Assembly (NCBI RefSeq): GCF_028649395.1
Contig: NZ_JAQSUW010000017.1
Coordinates: 362,904 to 426,903, forward strand
Source: Pseudomonas sp. Gutcm_11s
GTDB taxonomy: Bacteria; Pseudomonadota; Gammaproteobacteria; Pseudomonadales; Pseudomonadaceae
Length of the DNA stretch: 64,000 nucleotides
Direction: 5' to 3'
The notes below the pieces were generated by a model. The model did not search any database, had not been told where the DNA came from, and saw only the letters and a list, made by a program, of their open reading frames with translations. The position numbers were made by a program, and so were the translations under genes. This document shows positions 38,441 through 48,400 of the stretch, piece by piece. Numbering within the stretch: the first letter of the stretch is position 1; each line of letters starts with the position of its first letter.

Positions 38441-40027
38441 TCAAACGCCTATGCCGAGGATGCTGGCCTGGTAGGCGGCGACGAAGGTGTCGAAGTCGCC
38501 GGTTGGCGCGCTCTCCAGCTCGGCCTGATCTGCCAGCGACTCGCGGGCCATGCGCTCGAAGGTCTGCTCCTCGTCGGCACTCAGCGGCTGGCTGCGGAAG
38601 GTCGCGGCGTGGGCCTTGCTCTGACGCAGGGCGAAGTCGCGGAAGCTTTCGCCACGCTCCTGCAGCTCGGCCAGTACCTGCGCCGACGGTGTCAGGCTGA
38701 CGTCCGCCACCTTGCGTTGTTGCAGCTGCAGGGCCTGGCTGTAGGCCTCGCCACCGTAAGCGCGGTCGAGCAGGGCGGCGATGGGGGCGAAGGCTTCCAG
38801 TAGCTCGCCGGCCCAGGTCTTCAGCTCGATCTGCTGGCCGTCGCGCTGCAGGTGCAGGCCGGGGCGGCGGCCTTCCTTGACCGTCTTGAGGAAGTTGTCA
38901 GTGCTGGCGCGGCACACGCCGCTGGCCAGCAACGGGCTGTCGGACAGGGCGCAGAACAGGATGAAGGCGTCGAGGAAGCGCGCCTGGTCGAGATCGATGC
39001 CCAGCGGCAGGTAGGGGTTGATGTCCAGACAGCGCAGCTCGACGTACTGCACTCCGCGGCTCATCAGCGCCTGGATCGGTCGCTCGCCGGAGTAGGTGAC
39101 ACGCTTGGGGCGGATGCTCGAGTAGTACTCGTTTTCGATCTGGATGATGTTGGTGTTGAGCTGCAGCCATTCGCCATTGGCGTCCTTGGTGCCGACCTCG
39201 GCATAGGCCGGGTAGGGCGTGGCCACCGCCGCGCGCAGGCTCTCGGTGTAGCTGGCCAGGTCGTTGTAGCAGGGGGTGAGGCCGGATTGGGCGCTGCTCT
39301 GGTAGCCCAGGTCGCTCATGCGCAGGCTGGTGGCGTGCGGCAGGTACAGGGTGTCTTCGTCGAGCTGCAGCAGCTGATGCGGGCGGCCGCGCAGGAAGCT
39401 GGCGTCCAGGGCTGGGGAGGCGCCGAACAGGTACATCAGCAGCCAGCTGTAGCGGCGGAAGTTGCGGATCAGCGCGATGTAGCCGGCCGACTGGTAGTCG
39501 CGCGCGCTCTGCGTGTCGCCATCCAGGCGCTGCAACAGCGGCCACAGGTCTTCCGCCAGGCTGAAGTTGTAGTGGATGCCGGCGATGCACTGCATGGTGC
39601 GGCCGTAGCGCAGGGCCAAGCCCTGGCGGTACACGTACTTGAGGCGGCCGATGTTGGAGCTGCCGTAGCGGGCGATCGGGATTTCCTCTTCCTCCGGCAG
39701 CAGGCCGGGCATCGAGGGGCTCCACAGGTACTCGCCGTCCAGACGGCTGGCGGCGAAGCGGTGGATGCGTTCGAGGTCGGCCAGGGTGTCGGCCGGGTCG
39801 GGCTCGGCCGGGGTGATGAACTCCAGCAGGGCCTCGGAATAGTCGGTGGTGATCTGCGTGTGGGTCAGCGCCGAACCCAGGGCTGCCGGGTGTGGCGTCT
39901 GCGCCAGCTCGCCGGTTGCGTTGACGCGCAGGGTCTCGCGCTCGATGCCGTGCAGGCTGCGGGTGAGCAGGGACAGGTGGGCAGCATCGCCGAGCAGGGC
40001 CAGGCGGCGGTTGAGGAGATCGCTCAA
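38441..40027 (-). CDS. gshA: Glutamate-cysteine ligase
   Basis: A 528-residue enzyme that joins glutamate and cysteine using ATP, the first step of glutathione synthesis. Recognisable blocks are GIERETLRVNATGELAQTPHP, ITTDYSEALLEFITP, AGIHYNFSL and YVELRCLDINPYLPLGI, all typical of the gammaproteobacterial type. The best start is a TTG at 40027 (reading LSDLLNRRL as MSDLLNRRL) with AAGGAAC upstream. Feedback inhibition by glutathione is a family property. Confidence 0.95.
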   Translation of the reverse strand: MSDLLNRRLALLGDAAHLSLLTRSLHGIERETLRVNATGELAQTPHPAALGSALTHTQITTDYSEALLEFITPAEPDPADTLADLERIHRFAASRLDGEYLWSPSMPGLLPEEEEIPIARYGSSNIGRLKYVYRQGLALRYGRTMQCIAGIHYNFSLAEDLWPLLQRLDGDTQSARDYQSAGYIALIRNFRRYSWLLMYLFGASPALDASFLRGRPHQLLQLDEDTLYLPHATSLRMSDLGYQSSAQSGLTPCYNDLASYTESLRAAVATPYPAYAEVGTKDANGEWLQLNTNIIQIENEYYSSIRPKRVTYSGERPIQALMSRGVQYVELRCLDINPYLPLGIDLDQARFLDAFILFCALSDSPLLASGVCRASTDNFLKTVKEGRRPGLHLQRDGQQIELKTWAGELLEAFAPIAALLDRAYGGEAYSQALQLQQRKVADVSLTPSAQVLAELQERGESFRDFALRQSKAHAATFRSQPLSADEEQTFERMARESLADQAELESAPTGDFDTFVAAYQASILGIGV

Positions 40028-40177
40028 GATTCTTGTTCCTTCACTCGACGGTCGCCCCTATATGGGGGTGGAGCCGCCACACTGCAAGTCGGGTACGCGG
40101 ACGGACGCTGTCGCCTGACCGGAAGGGGAGGATGCGCCGACAGCCAGGGTCGGCGCAATCCCGAGGAGCTGGCTCGG

Positions 40178-40564
40178 TTATTTGCAGATGAAGGTGGCCT
40201 GGGCGCTGGCCACCAGCTTGTCGCCCTGGCTGGCGCGCGCCTCGATCACATGCACCTTGCGCCCGGCGTTGATGACCTTGGCGATGCACACCACCTCGCC
40301 ATCCTCGACGGCGCGGATGTAGTTGATCTTGCACTCCAGGGTCATGCTGCCGGCCTCGCCACCGAACAGGCTATGGCTGGCCTGGCCGAGGGCGGTATCG
40401 AGCAGCGAGAACAGCGCGCCACCGTGCATGCGCCCGTGCAGGTTGAGCATCTGCTCCTGCATGTTCATGCGCAGCTCGGCCTCGCCGTTCTCGGCGCGCA
40501 GGATGCGGATACCGAGCAGGCGACTGAAGTTGCTGTCCTTGCCGACGGGCGATGCGTCACTCAT
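40178..40564 (-). CDS. PaaI-type hotdog thioesterase
   Basis: A 128-residue single-hotdog acyl-CoA thioesterase. The catalytic helix region LHGRMHGGALFSLLDTALGQASHS carries the conserved HGG and Asp of the PaaI/YdiI group, and the C-terminal EARASQGDKLVASAQATFICK strand is typical. It starts just after the tex stop codon, with only three bases between, so it is probably cotranscribed with tex. The substrate is unknown. Confidence 0.88.
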   Translation of the reverse strand: MSDASPVGKDSNFSRLLGIRILRAENGEAELRMNMQEQMLNLHGRMHGGALFSLLDTALGQASHSLFGGEAGSMTLECKINYIRAVEDGEVVCIAKVINAGRKVHVIEARASQGDKLVASAQATFICK

Positions 40565-40567
40565 GGC

Positions 40568-42901
40568 TTACTTCCTCAGTTGCTTGGCGTTGGCGAACAG
40601 CGAGGCCATGGCCGCGTTGGTCGGGGCCGGCTTGTCCTGGCTGGAGTGGCGCTCGCTGCGCGGCTGGTTGCCGCCACGATTCTGCCCACCATTACCGCGG
40701 GCACCGCCGCGCGGGCCGTCGACCTTCTCGCCGGGAGTGTCGCTCATGCGCATGGTCAGGCCGACGCGGTTGCGCGGGATATCCACTTCCATGACTTTCA
40801 CTTTGACGATGTCGCCGGCCTTCACGACCTCGTAGGGGTCTTTGACGAACTTCTCCGACAGGGCCGAGATGTGTACCAGGCCGTCCTGGTGCACGCCGAT
40901 GTCGACGAAGGCGCCGAAGTTGGTGACGTTGGTCACCACGCCTTCCAGGATCATGCCCGGCTGCAGGTCCTTGAGGCTCTCGACGCCTTCCTGGAACTCG
41001 GCGGTCTTGAACTCCGGGCGCGGGTCGCGGCCCGGCTTGTCCAGTTCCTTGAGGATGTCGGTGACGGTCGGCAGGCCGAAGCTCTCGTCGGTGAAGCGCT
41101 TGGGATCGAGACTGCGCAGGAAGCTGGAGTCGCCCAGCAGCGAGCGCACGTCGCGGCCGGTATCAGCGGCAATGCGCTGCACCAGCGGGTAGGTCTCCGG
41201 GTGCACGGCGGAGGCGTCCAGCGGGTTGTCGCCGTTCATCACGCGCAAGAAGCCGGCGGCCTGCTCGAAGGTCTTGTCGCCCAGGCGCGGTACTTTCTTC
41301 AGCTCGGCGCGGGTCTTGAACGCGCCGTTCTGGTCGCGATGGCTGACGATATTCTGCGCCAGGGTGCTGTTGAGGCCGGAGATGCGTGCCAGCAGGGCGG
41401 CGGAGGCGGTGTTCACATCCACGCCGACGGCGTTCACGCAGTCCTCGACTACCGCGTCCAGCGAGCGCGCCAGCTTGAGCTGCGACACGTCATGCTGGTA
41501 CTGGCCGACGCCGATGGATTTCGGGTCGATCTTCACCAGCTCGGCCAGCGGGTCCTGCAGGCGGCGGGCGATGGAAACGGCGCCGCGCAGCGACACGTCC
41601 ATGTCCGGGAATTCGCGGGCGGCCAGCTCGGAGGCGGAGTACACCGAGGCGCCGGCCTCGGAGACCATCACCTTGGTCATCTTCAGCGCCGGCATGAGCT
41701 TGATCAGGTCGATGGCCAGCTTGTCGGTCTCGCGGCTGGCGGTGCCGTTGCCGATCGAGATCAGGTCCACCGCGTGCTTGGCGCACAGCTTGGCGAGGAT
41801 GGCCAGGGTGCCGTCCCAGTCGTTGCGCGGGGCGTGCGGGTAGACGGTGGCGGTTTCCAACACCTTGCCGGTGGCGTCGACCACGGCCACCTTGCAGCCG
41901 GTGCGCAGGCCCGGGTCCAGCGCCAGGGTAGCGCGCGGGCCGGCCGGGGCGGCCAGCAGCAGGTCGTGCAGGTTGCGGGCGAACACGGTGATCGCCTCGT
42001 CCTCGGCCTTCTCGCGCAGCTCGCCGAGCAGGTCGGTTTCCAGGTGGGTGTAGAGCTTGACCTTCCAGGTCCAGCGCACCACTTCGCCCAGCCACTTGTC
42101 GGCGGCGCGGCCGCGCTGCTCGATGCCGAAGCGCTCGGCGATCATCAGTTCGCACGGGTGCATGGTGCCCGGGGCTTCATCGCCGACCTTGAGGCTGGCG
42201 CCGAGGATGCCCTCGTTGCGACCGCGGAAGATCGCCAGTGCACGGTGCGACGGCACGCCCTTGAGCGCTTCGTCGTGCTCGAAGTAGTCGCTGAACTTGG
42301 CGCCTTCGGCTTCTTTGCCAGCGACCACGCGGGCGCTGAGGGTGGATTCGTTCTTCAGGAAGGAGCGCAGCTTGTCGAGCAGGCTGGCGTCCTCGGCGAA
42401 GCGCTCCATGAGGATGTACTTGGCGCCTTCCAGCACGGCCTTGACGTCGGCGAAGCCCTTCTCGGCGTCGACGAAACGCTCGGCCTCGGCTTCAGGATTG
42501 AGGCTCGGGTCGTTGAACAGGCCGTCGGCCAGCTCGCCGAGGCCTGCCTCCAGGGCGATCTGGCCCTTGGTGCGGCGCTTCTGCTTGTATGGCAGGTAGA
42601 GGTCTTCGAGGCGAGTCTTGGTGTCGGCCTCGTCGATCTCGCGTTTGAGTTCGGGCGTCAGCTTGCCCTGCTCCTCGATGCTGGTGAGGATCGAGGCGCG
42701 GCGCTCGTCCATCTCGCGCAGGTAGCGCAGGCGTTCTTCCAGGTGGCGCAGCTGGGTGTCGTCCAGGCTGCCGGTCACTTCCTTCCGGTAGCGGGCGATG
42801 AAGGGCACGGTGGAGCCTTCATCGAGCAGGGCCACGGCGGCGGCGACCTGTTGCGGGAGGACGCCGAGCTCGGCGGCGATACGCTTGTTGATGCTATCCA
42901 T
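40568..42901 (-). CDS. tex: Tex RNA-binding transcription accessory protein
   Basis: A 777-residue multidomain nucleic-acid-binding protein: N-terminal helical Tex domain (ELGVLPQQVAAAVALLDEG), a YqgF/RNase H-like domain (LALDPGLRTGCKVAVVD, about 325-455), helix-hairpin-helix motifs (about 490-600) and an S1 domain (EGVVTNVTNFGAFVDIGVHQDG, about 650-720). A Gly/Arg/Asn-rich tail precedes the C-terminus. It is related to eukaryotic Spt6 and acts in transcription and toxin expression in other bacteria. Divergent from the amgRS pair. Confidence 0.95.
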   Translation of the reverse strand: MDSINKRIAAELGVLPQQVAAAVALLDEGSTVPFIARYRKEVTGSLDDTQLRHLEERLRYLREMDERRASILTSIEEQGKLTPELKREIDEADTKTRLEDLYLPYKQKRRTKGQIALEAGLGELADGLFNDPSLNPEAEAERFVDAEKGFADVKAVLEGAKYILMERFAEDASLLDKLRSFLKNESTLSARVVAGKEAEGAKFSDYFEHDEALKGVPSHRALAIFRGRNEGILGASLKVGDEAPGTMHPCELMIAERFGIEQRGRAADKWLGEVVRWTWKVKLYTHLETDLLGELREKAEDEAITVFARNLHDLLLAAPAGPRATLALDPGLRTGCKVAVVDATGKVLETATVYPHAPRNDWDGTLAILAKLCAKHAVDLISIGNGTASRETDKLAIDLIKLMPALKMTKVMVSEAGASVYSASELAAREFPDMDVSLRGAVSIARRLQDPLAELVKIDPKSIGVGQYQHDVSQLKLARSLDAVVEDCVNAVGVDVNTASAALLARISGLNSTLAQNIVSHRDQNGAFKTRAELKKVPRLGDKTFEQAAGFLRVMNGDNPLDASAVHPETYPLVQRIAADTGRDVRSLLGDSSFLRSLDPKRFTDESFGLPTVTDILKELDKPGRDPRPEFKTAEFQEGVESLKDLQPGMILEGVVTNVTNFGAFVDIGVHQDGLVHISALSEKFVKDPYEVVKAGDIVKVKVMEVDIPRNRVGLTMRMSDTPGEKVDGPRGGARGNGGQNRGGNQPRSERHSSQDKPAPTNAAMASLFANAKQLRK

Positions 42902-43071
42902 GAACCCTACCTGACAGAAAAACCACGCCGGTGCCGACGCGAAAGCGCCGCATTATAAACACCGGGTCGGAAAGCATTGGGAACCGTTCGGGGAAAAATC
43001 TGCTAACAATGGACAGGCCGCTGCCGGCAGCCCCTGGGCGATAATGCCGGGCCATCCGTACAGGAGAGAAC

Positions 43072-43803
43072 ATGAGCAGTACAGCCGCCGCCGAAGGCGA
43101 AAAGATCCTCATAGTCGACGACGACCCCGGCCTGCGCCGCCTGCTGGAGCGCTTCCTCAGCGAGCAGGGCTACCGCGTGCGCGCGGTGGAGAATGTCGAG
43201 CAGATGGACCGTCTGCTGGCTCGCGAGCTGTTCCAGCTGCTGGTGCTCGACCTCATGCTGCCGGGCGAGGACGGCCTGTCCGCCTGTCGCCGTCTGCGCG
43301 AAGCAAACAACCAGGTGCCGGTGATCATGCTCACCGCCAAAGGCGACGAGGCCAGCCGCATCCAGGGTCTGGAAGGCGGCGCCGACGACTACCTGGCCAA
43401 GCCCTTCAATCCGCGCGAGCTGCTGGCGCGGATCAAGGCCGTGCTGCGCCGCCAGGCGCCGGTGGTACCGGGCGCTCCGGCCAGCGAGGACGAGACCGTC
43501 AGCTTCGGCGAGTACGAGCTGTCACTGGCTACTCGCGAGCTGAAGAAGGGCGAGGAGCTGCACATGCTCACCACCGGTGAGTTCGCCGTGCTCAAGGCCC
43601 TGGTCCAGCATGCCCGCGAGCCGCTGACCCGCGACAAGCTGATGAACCTGGCCCGTGGCCGCGAGTGGGACGCACTGGAACGCTCCATCGACGTGCAGAT
43701 TTCCCGTCTGCGCCGTTTGATCGAGCCGGACCCGTCCAAGCCGCGCTATATCCAGACCGTGTGGGGTGTGGGCTACGTGTTCGTGCCGGACGGCGCCAAG
43801 TAG
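43072..43803 (+). CDS. amgR: OmpR-family response regulator (OmpR/AmgR)
   Basis: A 243-residue regulator. The receiver domain has acidic pocket residues in LIVDDDPG, the phosphoacceptor Asp60 in LVLDLMLPGEDG and Lys110 in DDYLAKPFNPREL. The C-terminal winged helix carries GEFAVLKALVQHAREPLTRDKL and ERSIDVQISRLRRLIEPDPSKPRYIQTVWGVGYVF. In P. aeruginosa the orthologue AmgR governs the membrane-stress response to aminoglycosides. A GGAGAG site precedes the start. The sensor kinase gene follows 109 bases later. Confidence 0.94.
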   Translation: MSSTAAAEGEKILIVDDDPGLRRLLERFLSEQGYRVRAVENVEQMDRLLARELFQLLVLDLMLPGEDGLSACRRLREANNQVPVIMLTAKGDEASRIQGLEGGADDYLAKPFNPRELLARIKAVLRRQAPVVPGAPASEDETVSFGEYELSLATRELKKGEELHMLTTGEFAVLKALVQHAREPLTRDKLMNLARGREWDALERSIDVQISRLRRLIEPDPSKPRYIQTVWGVGYVFVPDGAK

Positions 43804-43912
43804 CAGACCGGGTGGGCAGCGCCGCTGACGGCCTGCCCGCCATCGTTCACCTCTTGCTGGAAAGGGCCGCTGGCCGCTTTCCTGCCCATTCCGAATGGCG
43901 TCGCGCCCGCAA

Positions 43913-45226
43913 ATGAAAACCCCGCTCTGGTTCCCGCAAAGCTTCTTCGCCCGCACCCTCTGGCTGGTGCTCATCGTCGTGCTGTTCTCCAAGGCCCTGA
44001 CCCTGGTGTACCTGATGATGAACGAGGACATGCTGGTCGACCGCCAGTACAGCCACGGCGCGGCGCTGACCCTGCGCGCCTACTGGGCGGCGGAGCCGGA
44101 GGATCGCGACCACATCGCCGAGGCGGCGACCCTGACCCGCGTGCCGCAGGACAAGGTGCCGGCCACCGAGCAGCACTGGCCTTATTCCGAGGTGTTCCTG
44201 CGGCAGATGCAGTCCGAACTGGGGCCTGACACCGAGGTGCGCGTGCGCGTGCAGAGCCCACCGGCGCTGTGGGTGCGTGCGCCGAGCCTGGGGCCGGACT
44301 GGCTCAAGGTGCCGCTGTATCCCTATCCGCTGCGCGGGCAGAAGATCTGGAGCGTGCTCGGCTGGTTCCTCGGCATCGGCCTGCTGTCCACCGCGGCGGC
44401 CTGGATCTTCGTGCGTCAGCTCAACGCGCCGCTCAAACGCCTGGTATTCGCCGCCCGGCAGTTCGGCCAGGGGCGCAGCGTGCGCCTGCCGATCAGCGAT
44501 ACGCCGAGCGAGATGACCGAGGTCTATCGCGCCTTCAACCAGATGGCCGAGAACATCGAAGGCGGCGCCCGTGAGCGCGAGCTGATGCTGGCCGGCGTGT
44601 CGCATGACCTGCGCACGCCGCTGACCCGCCTGCGCCTGTCGCTGGAGCTGATGAGCAGTGATGCCGAGCTGACCGAGGACATGATTCGCGATGTCGAGGA
44701 CATGAACGCCATCCTCGACCAGTTCCTCGCCTTTATCCGCGACGGCCGCGACGAGAAACCGGAGATCTTCGACCTCGGCGACCTGGTACGCGAGGTGGTT
44801 GCGCCCTACAACCAGCAGGGCGAGCAGGTGCGCCTGTGCCTGGAGCAGCTGCCGCTGTTCCCGCTGCGCCGTGTTTCGATCAAGCGCCTGCTGGTCAACC
44901 TGCTGGAGAACGCCCTGCGCTACGGCGGCCAGGGCGTCGAGGTGGTCACCAGCCTGGCCGGCGACGAGAGCGCGCCCTATGTGGTGCTCAGCGTGCTCGA
45001 CCGCGGCCCGGGCGTGGCGCCGGAAGAGATGGGCGAGATCTTCAATCCCTTCATCCGCGGCGACCGTGCTCGTGGCGGCAAGGGCACAGGCCTGGGCCTG
45101 GCCATCGTCAAGCGCATCGCCTCGCTGCACGGCGGTAGCGTGGAGCTGCGCAACCGCTCCGGTGGCGGTCTGGAAGCCCGCATCTGCCTGCCCCTGGGCC
45201 TGCTGCTGCCACGCGACGCCAGCTAG
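43913..45226 (+). CDS. amgS: EnvZ/AmgS-type sensor histidine kinase
   Basis: A 437-residue inner-membrane kinase. Transmembrane helices at about 14-35 and 147-167 enclose a periplasmic loop of about 110 residues; a HAMP linker (about 170-220) leads to the DHp helix with phosphoacceptor His231 in AGVSHDLRTPLTRLRL. The ATPase domain shows the N box NLLENALRYG, D box DRGPGV and G box GTGLGLAIVKRI. It partners the preceding regulator. Its stop codon overlaps the first bases of the downstream palindromic element. Confidence 0.94.
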   Translation: MKTPLWFPQSFFARTLWLVLIVVLFSKALTLVYLMMNEDMLVDRQYSHGAALTLRAYWAAEPEDRDHIAEAATLTRVPQDKVPATEQHWPYSEVFLRQMQSELGPDTEVRVRVQSPPALWVRAPSLGPDWLKVPLYPYPLRGQKIWSVLGWFLGIGLLSTAAAWIFVRQLNAPLKRLVFAARQFGQGRSVRLPISDTPSEMTEVYRAFNQMAENIEGGARERELMLAGVSHDLRTPLTRLRLSLELMSSDAELTEDMIRDVEDMNAILDQFLAFIRDGRDEKPEIFDLGDLVREVVAPYNQQGEQVRLCLEQLPLFPLRRVSIKRLLVNLLENALRYGGQGVEVVTSLAGDESAPYVVLSVLDRGPGVAPEEMGEIFNPFIRGDRARGGKGTGLGLAIVKRIASLHGGSVELRNRSGGGLEARICLPLGLLLPRDAS

Positions 45227-45366
45227 CAGGTTGTTGAAAAGCTACCTGCGTTGCCATCGCCGCGTTAAAAACAGGCTCAGAATGCTCATTTACCCTTCGT
45301 AAACTGCGCTTCTTCGCCTGTTTTTGCCTTGCGCTGGCTGCCTCGGCAACGCTTTCAACGACCTGC
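45225..45366. repeat. 142-bp nested palindrome, probable MITE-like or REP-type dispersed repeat
   Basis: Three nested inverted pairs are visible. AGCAGGTTGTTGAAA (45225-45239) matches TTTCAACGACCTGCT (45352-45366) with one mismatch. GCGTTGCC (45248) pairs with GGCAACGC (45344). AAAAACAGGC (45267) pairs with GCCTGTTTTT (45315). The whole element could fold into one long hairpin and is nearly symmetric. Its first two bases are the last two of the amgS stop codon. I recall similar AGCAGGT-ended sequences scattered between genes of some Pseudomonas genomes, but copy number cannot be judged here. It could also act as a terminator after amgS. Confidence 0.75.
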
Positions 45367-45439
45367 TGGGGCTGGAACATGATCCGGCCGCTCTAGCCGG
45401 CCTGATCTATGCTGCTCTGGTGTTTCGCGCGAGGTCAGC

Positions 45440-48400
45440 ATGGTTGTAGATTCCGCCCGACTGCCGAGTTGGACCTGGTGGCTGCCGTTGCCGCTGCTCA
45501 ATCTGGCCACCTGGTTGTCGCTCTCGACTCAGTTCGCCGCGGGGGCGGCGCTCTGCTACCTGCCGTTCGCCATCGGCCTGTGCCTGGTGCTCTGGTGGGG
45601 GCCGCGGGTGCTGCTGGCGCTGTACCTCAACGCCATGCTCTGCGCGCCGCTATGGGGGCTGGATTGGCACTGGGCGCCGCTCTACGCGCTACCGGAGACC
45701 CTCGCCATCGGCTTCGCCTGGCTGGCCCTGGGCCGGCGCAGTAATGCCGAACTGCCGGATGTGGCCAACCTGCTGCGCTTCGTCCTGCTCGGTGTGCTGG
45801 CGCCGGCGCTGCTCGGCTCCCTGCTGATACAGGCGGGTCTGCTGCTCCGTGGTCAACTGGAGGGCGGGCGGTGGCGCGAGACCATCCTCGAATTCTGGCT
45901 GCTGGACAGTCTCACCGCCCTGGCCGTGGCGCTGCCCTTGCTGTGCCTGCTGACTCGTCGCCTGCGCCGGCGCGGCTGGGCCTTGTTGACGGGGCCGGCC
46001 CTGGGCGAGGAAGGCGTCGGCGTGCGGGTGCTGCCCTGGTGGCTGTTGCCGGTGCTGCTGGCCGTGCTGCCGTTGTCGCTGTGCTGGCTGCCGTTGCTGC
46101 TGATCCTGCCGCTGATCGGCGTTCTATTGCTGACCCTGGCATTGCTCTGGGGCTTCGCCGGGGCGCTCTGGGGTACGGCCCTGACGGCGCTGGCGGTCAT
46201 GCTGCTGCCGCTGGCCGGGCGCCTCGGTGGCGAGCTGGAGCTGGGCGCACCGCAGCGCCTGGAGATGCATTTCAGCGTGCTGTTGCTGATGCTCGCCGCG
46301 CTGCTGGTGGGGCGTGCCCTGGGTGATCTGCGCAATACCCTGCGGCGCAGCGCCGCGATGCAGAAGGAACTGGCCCTGGCCAACCTGGCGCTGCAGGCCT
46401 GCCCGTTGGGCGTGTCCATCTCCGACCTGCGCCAGCCCGGCCTGCCCTTCATCTACTGCAACCCGGCGCTGGAGCGCATCAGTGGCTACTCGCGGGACGA
46501 GATACTCGGCGCCTCCAGCCGCCTGCTGATCGACCAGGACGAGTCGCAGAGCGGCCTGCTGCGGGTGCGCCAGGCCATGCGCCACGGCGTGCCGCACCAG
46601 GAGGTGCTACGTAATTACCGCAAGAACGGCCAGCAGTTCTGGAACGAGGTGACGGTGGCGCCGCTGCTCGACGAGCAGGGCCAGGCGACCCATATCGTCG
46701 CGCTCAACTTCGATGTCAGCGAGCGCGAGCGCCTCGGCGCCGAGCTGGCCCAGCGCCGCGAGGAGCTGCTGCGTCAGACTCATCTGCTGAGCCAGACCGA
46801 GGAGTTGGCTGACATTGGCGGTTGGGTGCTGGACCTGGCCAGCCAGCGCATGTACTGGACCGACGGCTGCTTCCGCCTCAACGAACTGGACCCGGCCGGC
46901 GGTGCGCCGGACATGCAGGGTTCGCTGGACCGTTACGACGCACCCAGCCAGAAACTGATGAACGAGACCCTGCAGCAGATCCTGGTCAGCGGCGATCCGT
47001 TCGACCTGGAGGTGCGCCTGATCGGTGCCCGCGGCACCCAGCGCTGGGTACGCCTGAAGGGCTTCGTGGAGTTCGACGACGATCAGCCGGTGCGCCTGTA
47101 CGGGGCGATCCAGGACATCAGCGAGCGGCGCCGCGCCGAGCGCCAGCTACGCGAGCGCGACGAGTGGCTGCGCCTGTTCTTCGAGGCTCCGCTGATCGGC
47201 ATGGCCATGGTCAGCCCGCAGCGGCAGTGGCTGGAGGTGAACTTCAAGCTGTGCCAGATCCTCGGCCGCAACCGCGAGGAGCTGCGCGCCAGCCGCTGGC
47301 TGGAAATCAGCCACCCGGACGACATCGAGCGCGAGGAGGCGCTGTTTGCCGCCATTCGCAACAGCGAACGCGACGACTACGAGCTGGAGAAACGCTTCCT
47401 ACGCAAGGACGGCAGTGTCGTCTACACCCGCCTCAGCCTGCGTGCGGTGCGTGACAAGGACGGCAGCCTGGAAGCCTGCCTGACCCTGGTGGAGGACATC
47501 ACCGCACGCTACGAGGCAGAAGCGCGCTACCACACCCTGGTCGAGCACGCGCCGGAGGCCATCCTGCTGTTCAGTCCCGAGGGCGGCATCATCGACGCCA
47601 ACGCCAATGCCCTGCGCCTGTTCCACTGCAGTCGCGACGATCTGCTCGGGCGCACGCCCAGCGAACTGAGCCCGGCGCGGCAACCCGACGGGCGTGCCTC
47701 GGAAGCGGCGGGGCGGGCCTACGTCGAGCAGGCCATCGCCGGCGCGACGCCGGTGTTCGAGTGGCTGCACCGCGATTTCGCCGGGCGCCAGCTGCCCTGC
47801 GAGATCCGCCTGGTGCGCATGCCGGGCGAGCCGTTGCTGCTGCGTGGCAGCGTCATCGACATCTCCGAGCGCCAGCGCTACCAGCGCGAGATCGAGCGCC
47901 TGGCCTACAGCGACGAGCTGACCGGCCTGCCCAATCGTCGCCTGCTGCAGGACCGCCTGGAGCACGCCATGGCCCGCGAGCGCCGCGAGGGTAGCTTCGG
48001 CGCGCTGCTGTTCATCGATCTGGACCATTTCAAGACGGTCAACGACAGCCTCGGTCATCCGGTCGGCGATGCCCTGCTCAAGGAGGTGACGGTACGTCTG
48101 GCCGGTCATCTGCGCGCCGAAGACACCCTGGCGCGGCTCGGTGGTGACGAGTTCGTGGTGCTGCTCGAAACCCTGGCCGACAACCCGGCGCTGGCCGGCG
48201 AGATGGCCGCGGAGGTCGGCGAGAAGCTGCTGGCCGGCCTGCAATCCAGTTTCCAGATCTACGGTCACGACCTGGCCGTGACGGCCAGTATCGGCATCAC
48301 CCTGCACCCGCTGCCCGATCAGGCCGCCGCCGATGCGCTCAAGCAGTCCGATACCGCCATGTATCGGGCCAAGCATTCCGGGCGCAACGCCCTGCATTTC

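Noticed and set aside
38852..42958. Very long plus-strand frame of about 1368 codons opposite gshA, the thioesterase and tex
   Set aside because: It is antisense to three clearly identified genes, has no recognisable domains, and its Ala/Gly/Val/His/Gln-rich composition is the usual mirror of GC-rich coding DNA with strong third-position bias.
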